From Viscum album (lineage: Eukaryota; Streptophyta; Magnoliopsida; Santalales; Viscaceae): a stretch of DNA of 64,000 nt. Each line of letters begins with the position of its first letter. The first letter of the stretch is position 1. The DNA is taken from NCBI GenBank assembly GCA_963277665.1, contig OY728142.1, positions 14,088,001-14,152,000 of the forward strand, read 5' to 3'. The notes under the pieces are model-generated. The model was given only the letters and a program-made list of their open reading frames with translations. It did no database searches and was not told where the DNA came from. The position numbers and the translations under genes are program-made. Shown here in pieces: positions 21,561-35,555 of this stretch.

Positions 21561-22099
21561 AATGGGAACCAAAAGAGAGTTTCTTAGCACAAAAACTAGT
21601 GGAGACTAAAATGTGAGGATACTTAGGGGAGGTGGGAGACCAAGGTATAAGAACTGATTCAATAGGTAATACCATACTATCAGAAAAATATGAGGTAGGG
21701 AACTCTGGGTTATCTTAAGCATAAAATAACACATTGTAGCTACTAGATGTTAGGACTAAGTAGAGTGATAATGGGTCTCGGTCCCTATTTAGAGGTGAGT
21801 AGAATAGGGAATATTTATCTTTCACATGAACATTAGATCTTTTAGGAGGTTATAACTTGGCTAGAAACCTGTCCACTTTAGGAGGAAGGGAGATCAGTGT
21901 AATTAAGGGGATAATCCTCATGAAAGGGTTGATGGGGTGAAGCACTAACCACTCATGTAGGACTAAGGAGATAGGAAGATAATCTAAGTGATGATCCATA
22001 ATAACATGACATTTTTACTAACCAACAAGGCTGCATGAGCTAGATTTTGGGCCTCACCTTGAGGAGAAGATAGAGATTTAGCACTGGCCATCAGATCTG

Positions 22100-22760
22100 G
22101 CAGATGAGAGGATGCATGAGGAAGGGTCTGCCACCTGAAAACTAACAACGAAAGGTTGTGGAGGTGAAACCACATATAGTACCTAGTCATCGAGTGATAA
22201 AGGAGGGGTTTTCTCCATTCCATTATATTTTCTACCTAGAGGAAGATCTAAAATGGGGTGGGAATACAGGTCCACGGAAACACAATTCTAGGCTGATGAG
22301 GCACTCAAGAGCATAAGAGTTTGATCATCCATGCACAAAAACTCCCCAAGTTTCCAATATTAGATAGAAACAATATATTTTTAAAGGGGATAGGGAGTCC
22401 ATGAAGAACAACACACATATCTACTTTTGTGGATTCTCATCCACGATGAGCCTCTATAGACAATCGATGAAGATGAAAATTCCAAAGGCTAGCAGTTTGG
22501 TATCCCCACAAACAATATTTGATGAAATTTTAATAGGTTTCCAGAAAAATATAGAATGATATTTTTAATCTCAGAGAGAAATTTTGGTCAGTCAAGACCC
22601 CATGAAAAAATTAAATTATAAAATAAAGACAAATTAGGATTTTCCACTCCAAAACAAGCCACTGAAGACCACTCGGGAGGTAAAAATCTTCATCAAAGGT
22701 CAAGGATTGAACAATCATCACTAAAGAACCATCATTACATCCAAATCATAAGGATTCTAT
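22100..22760 (-). pseudogene. LINE ORF1 (DUF4283-like), degenerate
   Basis: Minus-strand pieces give VVLHGLPIPFKN (near 22380-22415), which matches the WVRLPGLP block of plant LINE ORF1, then NIGNLLGS, MDDQTLMLLSASSA and SVDLYSHPILDLPLGRK (near 22230-22300), which correspond to the VGTPL...RVCVEIDL...PLP part. ORF1 proteins bind LINE RNA. Stops are frequent. I do not see a zinc knuckle. Confidence 0.6.
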
Positions 22761-23000
22761 TAAAACCACCATATGCTAATAAGGGGGATGAGACTAGATA
22801 TGAGGAGATCTGTAAAGAATATCCTCCATCGATGGCTCAATCACGACCTTAGGAAGCACCGAACAGGGATATATATATTGAGAGAAGTAGGGAAACCTAG
22901 TAGGAGAACCATGAAAGGGATGATGCAGATCCATCTATGGCAGCACCACTGACACTATAATCTCATAATCATCTAGGGGTGCCTGAATAGTAGTAAAAAA

Positions 23001-25879
23001 TTGAATTTTGGACGGTGTGTACATAGAGTTATTACGAAAAAATCACCCTTTTTAATTATTTATTTCATTAATGGGATTTTCATTACATTCAAGTATAACT
23101 AATATCTTTTATTTCCTTATTTTATAATGACTATTTTATAGTACCCCTCTTATTTTCTTCTAAATATTACATTTCTTTTTCCATAAGGGTTTTCGTATCT
23201 CAATTTTTCTTCACTAAGATATGATGTATATTCACCATTTGTTTCCTTTTTGTGATGTATATATTAGACATGTATTTCTTTTATCCTAATTTATTAGATG
23301 TCTAAAGGATTTGAAAATACTTCTAATATTATACCTTTAATGTATTTTCAATTTGAAATATAATAGTGATGTATGGGATTCTTATTGACTCAACTACTTT
23401 TCTAGAGTTATAATGATTCATTTTTTAATATAGTTTTACAATATGGATTTATTTTGTCTGCTAATGATAATATAATTCATTCTATTTCTTGATAAAGAGA
23501 CATTTTTAAATCAAATCATTACCTTGAAGAATTTTTTTATCAAAATTATACCAATGTTGATAATAATTCCTATCCTCTTTAAAAGTAGATTTCCCCCTTT
23601 ATCTATATTTGCCTTCATCAACAATGTTATCCTTTATACATGGAAACCAAATAATATTTTTTATCATGTGAACATTTTATTAACCTTTACATTTTTCAAA
23701 ATCATATTTTGATTACACTTTTTACAATGTGGGATTTCAACAAAGGTATTTTAAAATATTAAAAAAATTCCCATTATTTTATAATCAAATGTTATATCTT
23801 GTAATCCAAAATTATTTTTGATAACCATTATATTTTATCAAGAATCTATTTTTGAATCTTATTTTTAAAATTAAAAGATTAAAAAAATTAATTCAACTTT
23901 TTTAAAATGATTTTTCATGTGATACATAAGTTCTTATTTTAAAAAAATGTTAAAAACAATTTCTAAAAGTTTTTATATTGTTTTGCAACCATTTTTATTT
24001 TTTATATATAAATTATTTTGTCCTTAGAAATGGATTTTCATGAATCACCTTATAAATGTTCATATAAAATAATCATTTAGGGTTATTGAATCTTTAGTAT
24101 GAACAATTTATATTCATGAGGTTGATTTTGGTGATACAATATAGAAATGTCATGAAACCCAATTTTTCTTTCTAAGGGTTCTTTATGATGTGATGAATGA
24201 ATAACATTTTCTTCATAAGGGTTTTTATGATATGTTGAATGATTTATATCTTATGAAACACATATGTAAGGATAATAATGGGTGGGGTCTTATATCATTC
24301 TCTAATGAATCATGGACATGTATGGATTTGTTCACAACATAAACCACGAACATTATTGGATTTGTTAAAAAATTAAAGGGTGGAGATTCTTAGATTTATT
24401 CACAATATAAAGGGTGGACGTACTTGGATTTCTTCACAATATAATGTTTTTTGTTCTTATGTTTGTTCCAAAGTTCTTTATTATGCTATGTTTCCAGGGA
24501 TGTTACATCCCCATGACATGTTCCTATGATTATAATATATGTGTCAAGTTTATACCCTCTTCATTAGACACTATTTTTCCATTGTATATGATTTCTCATT
24601 TAAAATTACATGTCCTTCTATCATGACGTATGGGCAAATCTAACTTTTCCATGTTATTTTTAAGAATATATTTCTCCCCTACTCATGTTTTTTCATATTC
24701 TTTTGATCTAACCCTTAATGGCATGTTGATGAGTTATTTTCTTTTACTAGGTTTTTAAGCTCACCCATTTATTATTTTCCATTCCCTGAGTTATGAATAC
24801 AAGTTCAACCTACGATGAGTCTAGAAGGGGTTATAGACTGGTTTTATTATTGATAAATGTTCACTAGTATCGTAAAATAAGTTTCTTATGTTATTGATCC
24901 TCAAAGAGACTAAACCATTAATTCTTCAGATTGTGTGTTTATTGGGAGATGTAATTTTTAAATTATTGAAATATATGAATGTCCAATTTGGTACATCTCA
25001 CTTTGTATCAAATAAAGTGTTTAAAGAATTTTTTTTAGAACCAAACTTGGGAGTGTGGGTCTGGGGATTTCTAGTTGGTTTCAAAGTAAGGTTTTATTTT
25101 TTTGGGCATTAGTTAAATTATTTTTGGGGATTCAAATTAGATAAATTTAGTAAAAACTATTGGGATATTCCAAAGTATATGACGACATCCTTTAATTTAG
25201 GTAATTTTTTAAGTATGTGATTTTCCTAGAAATTAAATCCATTTATGGATATTGGAAAGTGTATGTTGTTATGGAAAAAATTCACCTAGGGGTAATAACT
25301 CAAAAATACATTGGTTTAGTATCAAATCACTCATCACTTAGTGCATAACGATTTTTCCTAAGACTCCACACTTGGATAGACACTCCCAGGAGATATGATT
25401 TGGTTAATTAACATTATCTTTAATAATCATTATAAAGGAATAAAATACATTGGAATTATAGGATGAGTTGGATAAAAAAATCTACTAGGAATATGAAAAT
25501 GGGAAACCTATGTTAAACTAGAGGAGTTATAGGTGGATCCGATTATATCATAGTTGAAATGAAATATTATTAGGTTGAATTTTATATTTCATTATAGAAT
25601 ACATCATAGGAATAATTTTTTATAACACTATTTATTCTGATTTTATTGGAGAGTACCAAAACCATTTTGGATTTATTATCTTGTTGGTAAAAAAATCATG
25701 AAAATGAGGATGTGAAAGGTATATCTCTATAAACTCCTAAAGAATAATGTTTTGAACAAAATTTTCCAAGTCTTACCTAAGATAGTACGGAATTTATATC
25801 ATTATAAATTAAATATTTATTCATGTATATCTTATGGTCACACATAACTATTTCATTAGTGAGTGTTAAATAAAAATTT
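23001..25879 (+). other. AT-rich non-coding stretch, probably interior of element D
   Basis: No domain is recognisable on either strand. It holds a 43-bp local duplication (TAAGGGTT blocks at 24173 and 24216) and a 34-bp tandem array at 24314-24446. The open frames at 23524-23712, 24414-24626 and 24888-25112 show no motif. Its right end carries the polypurine tract of D, so at least part should be the decayed interior of that element. Confidence 0.5.
24314..24446 (+). repeat. 34-bp tandem repeat, four units
   Basis: Units start near 24314, 24348, 24383 and 24417. Each contains a TTGGATTTNTTCACAATATAA-like core and most end AAAGGGTG. Confidence 0.85.
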
Positions 25880-25908
25880 GAGGACATAATTTATTTAAGG
25901 GGGATAAT
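25880..25908 (+). other. Polypurine tract of element D
   Basis: GAGGACATAATTT, then TTTAAGGGGGATAA, directly before TGTAACACCCCGGG. This is the standard 3' junction of plant Ty3 elements, read on the + strand. The tracts of A, B and C have the same plan in the opposite orientation. Confidence 0.75.
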
Positions 25909-27890
25909 GTAACACCCCGGGTTTTGAAGAAGCATGTTCTTTCAATAAACTATATGTTTATAATTATAAACTAATTTTCCTATTTTTTTGAAGGAAATGA
26001 AATATATTATGTGATGAATCAAACAAGATATGAATTAAACTAAGAACACATTATTCATTCATAGAAAATCATTACAATAAAATCATGGGAAATAAATTAT
26101 TACACATCATGGATTGTTACTCCCCATGGCTTATTACGTCCTTTATAAGTTCATAAATTAAAATGGGTTAATGTATAAAAAAGAATAAAATCATCAAAAC
26201 TAGGAGATCTCCTAGATCATATTCACCATTTATAAACACCAATATCTAATGAAAACCTATATATGTAAGAAAACCATGAAATTAGAAAGAATTTTTTCTG
26301 ACATAAAATGAAAACTACAGAAAAAATAAGTGTGAGTGGAATGAATGAGAATATTCTTATATATAGGAATGTAATATTTACTTTATGAATATGGTCATCG
26401 GATATACATATATCCAATAGGTATACTGAAATTTTTTATTATTAACAGTAAATTTTAAATAATATAATTCATGAATGATTAATAATAGAATAAAAAACAA
26501 TATTAAAATAATATATATATATATATATGAATTAATAAATAGACTTAATGTTGTTATTATATATCTATAATATTCAAAAGAAAATATTAATATCAATTGA
26601 ATGGTAAAATTAATTTTTATGAATATTATTAATAATTTTTTATGTTATTTGGTAATGATTATTTCATATAAAAGTAATATTTGTTAAAATTGTTTTATAT
26701 TTTATACTAATAAATTAAATTGAACAGTTCATAAATATTATAGAAAAATATGATGAATAATTAATGCTTGAAAACGTCATTTTTTATATTTTTTATTTTC
26801 ATTTGAGAAAAATAATTGATAACTTTTATAATTCAATTTTTATAAAATTACAACAAAAAAATTGGATTAATAATGTCAAAATTAGCTTAGGGTTAATTTT
26901 TCGTACTATTATAAAAACTTTTATTTTTTTATTGAATGGTGAAAAGTATAGTTTTTACCAGAAATACATCTTTTATGAATTTATTATTATATAATTCAGA
27001 CCAATAAGTTTATAAAACATTTTATTTTTTCAAATATGTATTTATGATGTAAAATTATACATTTTAAAATAATATTATAATCATATGAAACAAGTTTTTA
27101 ACATTTTAGAACAGAAGTAACTTTTCATTTAAATTTTAAAAGTATTTTTTTGGTATTTTCTTTTAATTAAATAGTTTAATTGTAATATTTTGATTAAAAT
27201 TTATTTTAAAGAAACATTAAATTTATTTATTTTTATAATAAAATGATTTATAACATGAAAGTTTTTTGTCAGAGTGGACAACTTAATAGGGGATGAATTG
27301 AGTTTCCAATTAAATTTTCTATTAAAAATTATTTAAAACATAAATACCTCAATTTGTAAAATATATCCCAGTTAACTATAATAGAAGAATCATATTTTTT
27401 TTCAAAACTCTTCTTTTAAGTTTAATCAAAAATCAGTGTAAGTAGGTTTAAAACTCTTTTAACTTTTAGAAAATATTTACTAGAAATAAACATGTAATAT
27501 AAAACATGAATTAAATTTAACTACCATAGTAAAGTTTTTTTATAAAGTTTATAAAACTTAAAAAAAATATTAATTTTAAACATAGAGTAAAAAAATAAGA
27601 AAAACACAAAGTGGAATAAACCATAGATTTAGTTTCAAGCTGAGACCTAATCCTATCCACTTCGAAATCACCCATTGGAAAAAATTTCATTATAAATAAA
27701 CTAATAAACAACTTGGATCATTTTTTACAAACAAAATTTCACAAGTATTTCTAAGTTATAAAGAGCCTCTTCTATAGTTCTCCATGAGAGATTAAAAAGA
27801 TGAAAACTATGCACATGTAATATAGGCTACACAGCCTCTTCCAAAGTTTTTCATGGGTGATGAGATGAAATATAATAAGAGATAGTGTTT
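25909..27890 (+). mobile_element. LTR of element D, left part (interrupted by element C)
   Basis: Starts TGTAACACCCC after the tract. The remainder is AT-rich with no coding capacity, including an (AT)n run at 26505-26528 and an imperfect duplication near 27760-27865 (GCCTCTTC...CATG blocks). Its end is not seen before the target duplication of C at 27891. I could not align a continuation after 45625, so the LTR may end earlier. Confidence 0.5.
26505..26528. repeat. (AT)n microsatellite
   Basis: About twelve AT units in the LTR of element D. Confidence 0.9.
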
Positions 27891-27895
27891 GTCAC
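27891..27895. repeat. Decayed target duplication of element C, left
   Basis: GTCAC beside the LTR start. The right flank is TGCAC (45621-45625); three of five bases match, as expected for an old insertion. Confidence 0.4.
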
Positions 27896-29284
27896 TATGA
27901 CACAACTTTCCTTTGTTATTTATTAATTCCTAATTTATTACATAAAATAATTATTAGTACAATGTCAAAGATTGAGATTCCTAGTTTCATTAAGAGATAA
28001 GTATATAATATATAAAATTGTTACATGGATAAAAAAACATTATTGAAATCTTCCTTAACATGCTTCTAATATTCCACCTCTCTTTTAAAACTATATAGGA
28101 TAACCTGCGGACATACATAAGAGACAAGTGAGTTATAAATCCGAGTAAAAGAATGAAAAAAATGGAATAGTTTAGTGTAATACATGTGATTCAAGAGGTA
28201 TAGTAATGTAACATAACATATGAGAGTCATAATCATGAATAATTAGGCATGGTATAACATGATAACATAAAGGTGACATGGGAATGTGGCAAAAACATTA
28301 AACATGGCATCATAAGAATAAGTCAAGGTCAATCACCAAGACCTCGTAACATAACCTACTTAGGATAATATCCAATGAACTATAAATTTCATCTCATGAG
28401 ACTAAAAAATTACCCAATGTTTTGGAGTTCTATCTGGGTGCACCCATTTTAATCATGTCATGTACATGCATAAGTGTGCCTCATTGATCATGTTTTATAA
28501 GAACATATTTCACTACTTTTAATCCCACAACTAAGGATTATGGGTTAAAAACATGAAATTCCCCAATATAAAGCAAAGTTATAAGTAGTTGAATACCCTT
28601 GTGTGTAAAAGGGTACCGGTATACACTTCACAATGTTTGGCATGTTAAATCAAAGGACACTTTCAGTATCAGAATGGGGCATATAAACATTCATGGTAGG
28701 GATTAATGAGAGTTAAAGGGGTATATCATCAATTGTTCATAATAAAATAAGTAATAGGGATATTTGAGGAAATAATCCAACATGAACAATTGGTAATTAA
28801 AAGTCATAAGAAAAAAATTGTGTTTGAATAGAATTTTGTCTTGAAAACCCATAGTGAAATTTTAACAACATAACAACTGTAATTAAATATTGATAAAATG
28901 GTTTAATGAGAGATAAATGGGTATATCACCATTTTTAAATAAAAATTAAATTATAAAGGAGGTGGAAAAATATTCTAATATTATGAATTGTAAATCAATG
29001 GGATAAAATAACTAAGGTTCTTGAATGGAAAAGAAGAGAGATAGGTCCCTTACTAAATTTCCACATAATAATAGCTTAGGTAAAGGTTATAATGTGAGGA
29101 TATAAATGATATATCATTATAATAAAATCAATGGTATGTCATAAAGAAATTGATAAAGGATTGATAAAACAACCAATTTAGATTCAAATGGATAAATACA
29201 AGGCATTTTCTTGAATGGAAATGAGAAAATAAAAAACCTTTACTTTGCATATTTGATTCTTAAATCATTGAGGGGGGACCTTAG
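27896..29284 (-). repeat. 3' LTR of element C, first part
   Basis: Aligns with 42783-44165 (shared blocks such as AATTGTTACATGGATAAA and AAAACATTATTGAAA). It contains the altered palindrome ATCTCATGAGAC (28391-28402). It is cut at CTTAG by element B. Confidence 0.8.
29280..29284. repeat. Target site duplication of element B, left
   Basis: CTTAG, repeated exactly at 39712-39716. Confidence 0.93.
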
Positions 29285-32200
29285 TGTAATGCCGCAACCC
29301 TAGAAGCTCAGAGCTGATGCATTATTTTAATACATTGTAATGATTAAATGGAGTAAAATCTCAAAGGACCGATAAATTTAGTAGTCTTGAAGAAAGTAGA
29401 TACAAAACCAATTTTATATTTTGAAAGGAAACAAAATATGATACATAACAAAAGCTAATAAACTGCATCCTTGAAAACTTGATAAATGATCTCTTCTTCA
29501 TAACCTGGGGAAGGAAAAACAAATGAAATGGGAAAGATCGAATTCTCAGTAAGGGTTATGCAATATATCAGAAGATAAGATAAACATAAACATTAGGCAT
29601 GGTGAATAACTAAAGCACATGACTTTAAAAATAAACAAGAACACATTATAGAAGGAATAAGAGCTGAATAAATCATTCCATAATAAAACATAATCATTGG
29701 TATTCTACTAATTTAATAACCACAATAACTATCAATACTATTTTAATAATTAGGGAAACTCATATACCATAAATTCTAAAATATACCATCAAGGACTCGA
29801 CCATGATGTCTAAAAATGATTAAGGCCTCAACCAAAACCATAAATATCCATTTTGTCAAGGCCTCATGCCAAGACCATAGTTTGTCTCATGAGACCTACT
29901 GATGCACCGAGGGGCTATAGGTGGCACCACCCGACACTTAATAAGTCCAATTAATTCCTATTATTAATGTGGATTAAAATAAACAACATAGACATTCATA
30001 TTGAAACTATCATATGAAATGTAAATAATTTTCCCCAATCATTAATCATAAATATTAACCATTTGAAGTAATATGGTGAATGGTATCAAGATAGCACATC
30101 CATAGTAAAACTAATCATAAAACATTAAATAAAACATGGTGGATGATATAATAGGAGATAAACCTCAATGAAGTAAAATATTCTATAAAGGAGTTGACAT
30201 AGATGAAGATACTTTTAAATGGTACCATTGAAAAATCATTGAGGATATAATCCTTAAACATTCCAAAGTGTCCCATACCACCTTGAAACATTCAATGCAT
30301 AATCCCTTAGAATATCATTAGAATATGTATACTATTTATATGATATACCAAGGGTAAATACATACACCACATTCAAGGAATATGTTGGGAACATGTTTTA
30401 TATCACATAAAAGTTAAAGTGAGGTGAGAAAATTTTATTTTACTTTGTAAAGAAGATTTATTTTGAAAAAACATTTATATTTGTCATGAAATCAGATTGT
30501 AAAAATTGATATAACATAAAATAAAAGGTAATTACATTGAAATTATATTTTAATCTTAAATAATATCTTATTGAGGTGAAATCATTTAAAATGAGTTTTT
30601 TAAAGAAGCTTTAGAAATAAAACATTTTAGTGCGGTTTAATAAAGATATTAAAGGATTTTAAAACCCAAAGGCATGTTTGCTTTCATAAAACCACAAATT
30701 AACCAAAATAGATTTATAAATTTAAAATGTGTGATTTTGGAACCATATATATTGATTAAAATAGATTATATAGTGAACTTCAAAATTGGTAAGAATCTGA
30801 GAAGTTCCTTGAATCGGGCTTGCATTTCGAAAGAATTTTTTTGAACAATTCTTTTAAAACATGTTACACCCCATAAAATAAAGAAGGATTATGATTGGTA
30901 GAAATATATATAACATTAACATATAATTTATGATTAGTAAATAAGAATAAATAATTATTTAATTTAGGTGAGTAGAGAATAAGATCAACCTGAATGAAAA
31001 TGGAGGTTCAGGTAGAAATTACTTAATACTTTGGAATCAATTGAATTGTATGCCCCAAAATTAATAATCATAAAATGAAACATTGAATATAACAAAAATA
31101 AAGAGATTAATGATATGAAATATTAAATATAAAATATACATACACCATAAAAAATTAATAGTAGTGAATATGGAATATCTCACAAAAATGGAAGTGAGAT
31201 GAAGAAACCCCTTACCTTAAGTCTGATAGTGTTCTTCACTTGATCTTAGTGTCCTGGATAACAAAATTAAATTAATTAATTAACATTTAAAGAAACTATT
31301 ATATACTTAATATATTTATTTTAACCTTATTATATTCATTAATTTTCTTTTTTTATGGGTTTAAGATGTTCAATTTTATTGTTTTGGAACCATTTTCTTC
31401 CTTGGTTTTCATAATCGGTTTACTTGTATTCATGAATGGAAGTTCATTTGAAATGTGGTAAGTCATCCAGAATTATTAATATATATTATTAGTGACATTA
31501 AAGAAATATATATTATCTTGTAATTAATTTTTTATATACCATGAGGATGACTTATTTGATAAAAGATAATGATAAACATTTGGATTAACTTGGCGATTTT
31601 GTGCATAATGAACTTGTTTTGAATTATCATTTTATATTATGAGGGCGTAAGGATTAAAAAACATTACATAAGATGAAATAAATATAATCTGATTTGTTTC
31701 AACAATATTAATTATTTAATGACCACAATTGAATATGGTAATGGAAATTGAAAACCCATCCTCCTTGAATGTGGTAGATTATCACATCTGAGATGGTGTT
31801 TTCATTTTTCATATAAAAGAATGGGAATAGTGATATGATGAAGAAATATTACATTAGAATAATAACATTATTGTTCATGTAATGTACTGTAATTATCATA
31901 TCATTAGGATGAGGGTGATGAGGAATGAAAATGACAATAAAGGAACTCAAAATAAAAGAAAAGTTGATAAATCCCTCATGAAAATTCGGCAGCCTAACGA
32001 CATCGTTTAAAATTTCATAAAATATTTTGATGAGAGAAAAGGCGTATATAATAATTAATACATAATATGTAAATTAAGGGGGATATGTAATGTCATATCT
32101 CAAAATAAACCAATTTCAATTAAAATATAATAACATAATAAGAGTGCTTGAAAAAGACAGATTTTAAGACGAAAATTCTACAGCATAATGGCTATGCAAC

Positions 32201-33433
32201 ATGGTTTTAGAAAACATTAAAAGGAGAGGGGATAAGAGTGAAAAATTAATAAAATACTCATAAAATATTATAGGGATAGAATAATATTGTAATAAGAACA
32301 TTGTATGAAAACATGGAATACATACCACATAAAAGAGAGCTTGGATGGAAAAGAGAATTTGACAATTCTCTTACCTTGTAGAGTAACTCCAAATACATGA
32401 AGGTTGGGACCTTAGGGGATTAAGGACACCATAGGAGGATTACTAGGGAGGTAGAATGATCATATATTAGATTATGGTGAGTTTTGAATCAAATAAAATG
32501 AAGTAATGAGTCGGTATTTATAGTAAATGAGAGGGATTTTTTTATTAATTTAAAGGGACACCTCATTAGTGGTTTTATCAAAACCATGGGCTTGACCATG
32601 GTATATACCCATAGTATTAGCCACTTGGGAAACATCACATCACATTTAACTGTACAAAAGTCTACAATCATTTTATATTAATTAATATGTCATTATGATT
32701 TCCTTAAACATACTAAAAACTCAAAACTGTATTTTTTCTATTCCTGAAAAATTCAAGTATTTTAGAAAAATCCCAAAAAATCATCCTAAATATTTTGTGA
32801 TGTGTATAATTCAAAAATGAACTCAATTTTTGTAAAATAATTTTATAAATATTTTGAATTTAATTTTTAAATAAAAATGTAGTTTATTCCAGAAAAAGCA
32901 TCTTTAAAACTATAACTCGTTTTATAACACCTTGAGGAATTAAAAAAGGTCCTATAAAATTATCCTATAACCACAAGATAATAAAGTGAAAATTTATGAT
33001 TAAATTTTATGAAAAATATATTTCTATCTTACGTTATTAAATTAATCATAAAATTAAAATTAAAATATTTACGATATACAAGAATACCAATACTTATACT
33101 TTGATAATTTTTTGCACTTAAAAGATGTTTAAATTTTATTTATACACTCATTGTTGAAGTTTATATTTTTTCCAATTTACTATTCATTACTTGTCATAAG
33201 GGCATGTTAATATTCCTAAGGGTATGTTTTTATTCATCAAAAATAAAGTTTGTCTTATCAAACTCTAAATATCTTACTGAAAGCAATTGTGTATATCAAT
33301 TTTTCAAAATTAAAATTATAGAAGTGGAAAAATTGTGTTTTTTGATTAGGTTATAATAAAGTGTTGTTTTTTAGAGAATCAAGGTTTCATGCATTTTATA
33401 TTAAAACTATTTGTAAATTTTTGGGGTGTTCTA
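29285..33433 (-). repeat. 3' LTR of element B
   Basis: 4149 bases, colinear with 35556-39711. It carries the GTCTCATGAGAC palindrome (29884-29895), two donor-like sites (31211-31217 and 32370-32377) and a TATA box (32515-32522). Confidence 0.92.
32515..32522 (-). promoter_or_regulatory. TATA box in LTR B (left)
   Basis: The minus strand reads CTATAAATACC. In the right LTR the equivalent site is TATAATTA (38781-38788). Element C has TATAAATA at 39824-39831 and 44280-44287, so the promoter core is conserved through the lineage. Confidence 0.6.
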
Positions 33434-33456
33434 TTATTCCCCCCTCAACAAAATTG
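33434..33456 (-). other. Polypurine tract of element B
   Basis: The minus strand reads GAGGACGCAATTTTG then TTGAGGGGGGAATAA directly before the LTR. Confidence 0.8.
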
Positions 33457-34624
33457 CGTCCTCACAATTCAAAATTGAAATTTGAAATTTAATGGTTGAT
33501 GCTTCAAAATTCCCTTTTGGGAAACCCACATCAGAAATAAGGTTAATAAAATATCCTCTTAAAAGATGTTAAGGAAAAATAGGTGGTCTCCAAAAAATTA
33601 AATTTCAAATGGGGTTACATTAGTTGGATGTAAAAACTGGAACATGGAAGAAAAATCTAACTATGAAGTTCTGATGGAATGTGATATAGAACATGTTTAG
33701 TTGAAAGTTGATTTCTAAAAAACTATAAACTACCGTAAAAATATTCATCAATATTATAAAATATTATGATAATAGGAAAATATTTGAGGTATTATTCCAC
33801 TCTATAAGTGTATAAATATATATTTCTCTTTACAAACTCATCCATTTAATACACCTTGAACTATCTATACTTTATCACTTATCACAGGTTACACCATATG
33901 GTGAAGTAATACATTTACCTCTAAAATCTTATACAATGATAAAATATTTCATATATGGTTAAAAATTACAAAATATAATGATTCAACACTTTATAAGGAA
34001 GGTCTTTGAATTTCCAAGATAAACTTTTCCTTAACCCTTAACCAACATGAATCATCTCTAAATTTTCACATTCCAAACATGTTAATATATTTATCATGTA
34101 TCCTCTTAAAATATGGTAATAACTTGAATTACTGTAAAAACCATATTTGAACCATTCATTATTATGTATTCCTTGTGTAAGATACATGTTATTGGGTATA
34201 TTCCTTAAATCCAAAAGTGATGTAAAATCCATCGATGATAGCATAGACCACATCATGATAAGTCAGTAATCAGTTCCATGGTATTCAGTACTTATCTGAA
34301 TCAATCATTTCATCATCATTATCTCAACATCAGATATATATTAAGGGTTGTATTTCTCTTGAGCATATAATTTCCCAAGATATTAACTTTCTAATAAGTT
34401 ACTTATCCTTCGTATTATTCATTATACGACCTCAAATACATAATAAAATTCTATTGTAGTACAATCCTCATATATTCCATAATTCTTATAACCAGTACAT
34501 TGCTGATAAAATATTCAAATGACATGATTCTTAATGAGGAATATTAATCCTTCCACTTAATTTGTAGTAGAATCATAACGTTATCATTATCTAGTATCAT
34601 CATTTGGGGCATATTATGTTGATT
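33457..34624 (-). other. Interior of element B downstream of gag, no pol
   Basis: AT-rich and full of stops on both strands. I found no RT, integrase, RNase H or protease motif. The open frame at 34038-34256 has no motif. Confidence 0.6.
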
Positions 34625-35065
34625 CTTGGGATATTGATTTGCATAGTGTCCCATCTCAATGTATTTGAAGTATTTTATATCAGAAACATTTTTCATACCC
34701 TTACAATCACGAAATTGGTGCCCTATTTTTCACATTTATAACAAACTCTCATTCCCTTCAAGCATTTACCTGGGTGATTCTTTCAATGGTTATCACATAT
34801 GGGAAAAATCTTATTTCCATTATTCCCTTAATCCCCACGCTTCTCTGCCATCCTTTCATTCTTTTTCTTCCCTTTAAATCCATAGGACTCAGAGAAGACT
34901 TTACATACCTTGTTAACGCATGATATTATTTCCTTATATGATGAGAATACTTTGGAGACAATCTTAGTTTGAAAATATGGTTTAATACCCTTAGAGATAT
35001 GATCTTTATTACTATTCACACCATGTGCATTGGTGATGTTCTTATTCCTTATACTAGGTTCTATT
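34625..35065 (-). pseudogene. Mini-gag remnant of element B, three zinc knuckles
   Basis: Homologous to the mini-gag of A. The minus strand gives an Asn-rich start without ATG (NKNITNAHG...), a frame at 34828-35019 with KGKKKNERMAEKRG before the knuckles, then knuckle 1 ending in the conserved HPGKC, knuckle 2 as C-Y-K-C...GHQFRDC broken by a one-base frameshift, and knuckle 3 as YFKYIEMGHYANQY, in which three of the four cysteine positions have changed to Tyr or been lost while Gly-His is kept. No capsid domain is present. The distance from the start region to knuckle 1 is close to that in A, so the short form predates the split of the two families. Confidence 0.72.
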
Positions 35066-35279
35066 TATAATAAAATCCATATTATATATTAGATTATAAA
35101 ATTATGAACTCTCTATAACTCTAAACATGGTATAGCACATAGAATAAATTTATGAATCGTAAATCCTAGAACCATATTATTTGGTTACTTTGGGGGTATA
35201 AATCCTTCATAATTTTGGGTAAATAAAATGTGAATTGTCCTAAGAATATCCCCCAAGAGTTTCAAACCAGGTGAGTAGT

Positions 35280-35295
35280 AAGGCCCGTTGTCGTG
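35280..35295 (-). other. Conserved leader motif CACGACAACGGGCCTT (element B)
   Basis: Identical to 11854-11869 of element A and in the same place between primer site and gag. Confidence 0.6.
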
Positions 35296-35538
35296 TACTA
35301 GGATACCCTGGATCAAGCCTGAAACTCCTTGTCGGAGTTGATACTCCTAGGTACATCTGTGCCAAAACCACATCCACTTGTAGTATCCAGACAGAGATGC
35401 ATTTTCTAGAAATATCCATATACACCATTCTATACCAAAATTCTAGGATTTTCATCTATTTTTATCCTCAAAGTCTATCTTAGGGTTTTATTCCCTATGC
35501 TAGGTTCTCTAAATCTAGTTTCCATGTTTTCTACTAAA

Positions 35539-35555
35539 CTTCCTTTAATACCAAC
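35539..35555 (-). other. Primer binding site (tRNA-Met), element B
   Basis: The minus strand reads GTTGGTATTAAAGGAAG. It differs from the site of A by two transitions in the core. Confidence 0.8.

Larger units (their letters stand above)
18530..23000 (-). mobile_element. Degenerate plant L1-type LINE
   Basis: From right to left, minus-strand reading gives an ORF1 DUF4283-like segment, an apurinic endonuclease, a linker, RT and the RT C-terminal part in the standard order. All are broken by stops. No poly(A) tail or target duplication is clear at the 3' end near 18530. The 5' end near 23000 is set only by loss of similarity. LINEs copy by target-primed reverse transcription, so this is an insertion independent of the LTR elements. 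Confidence 0.88.
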
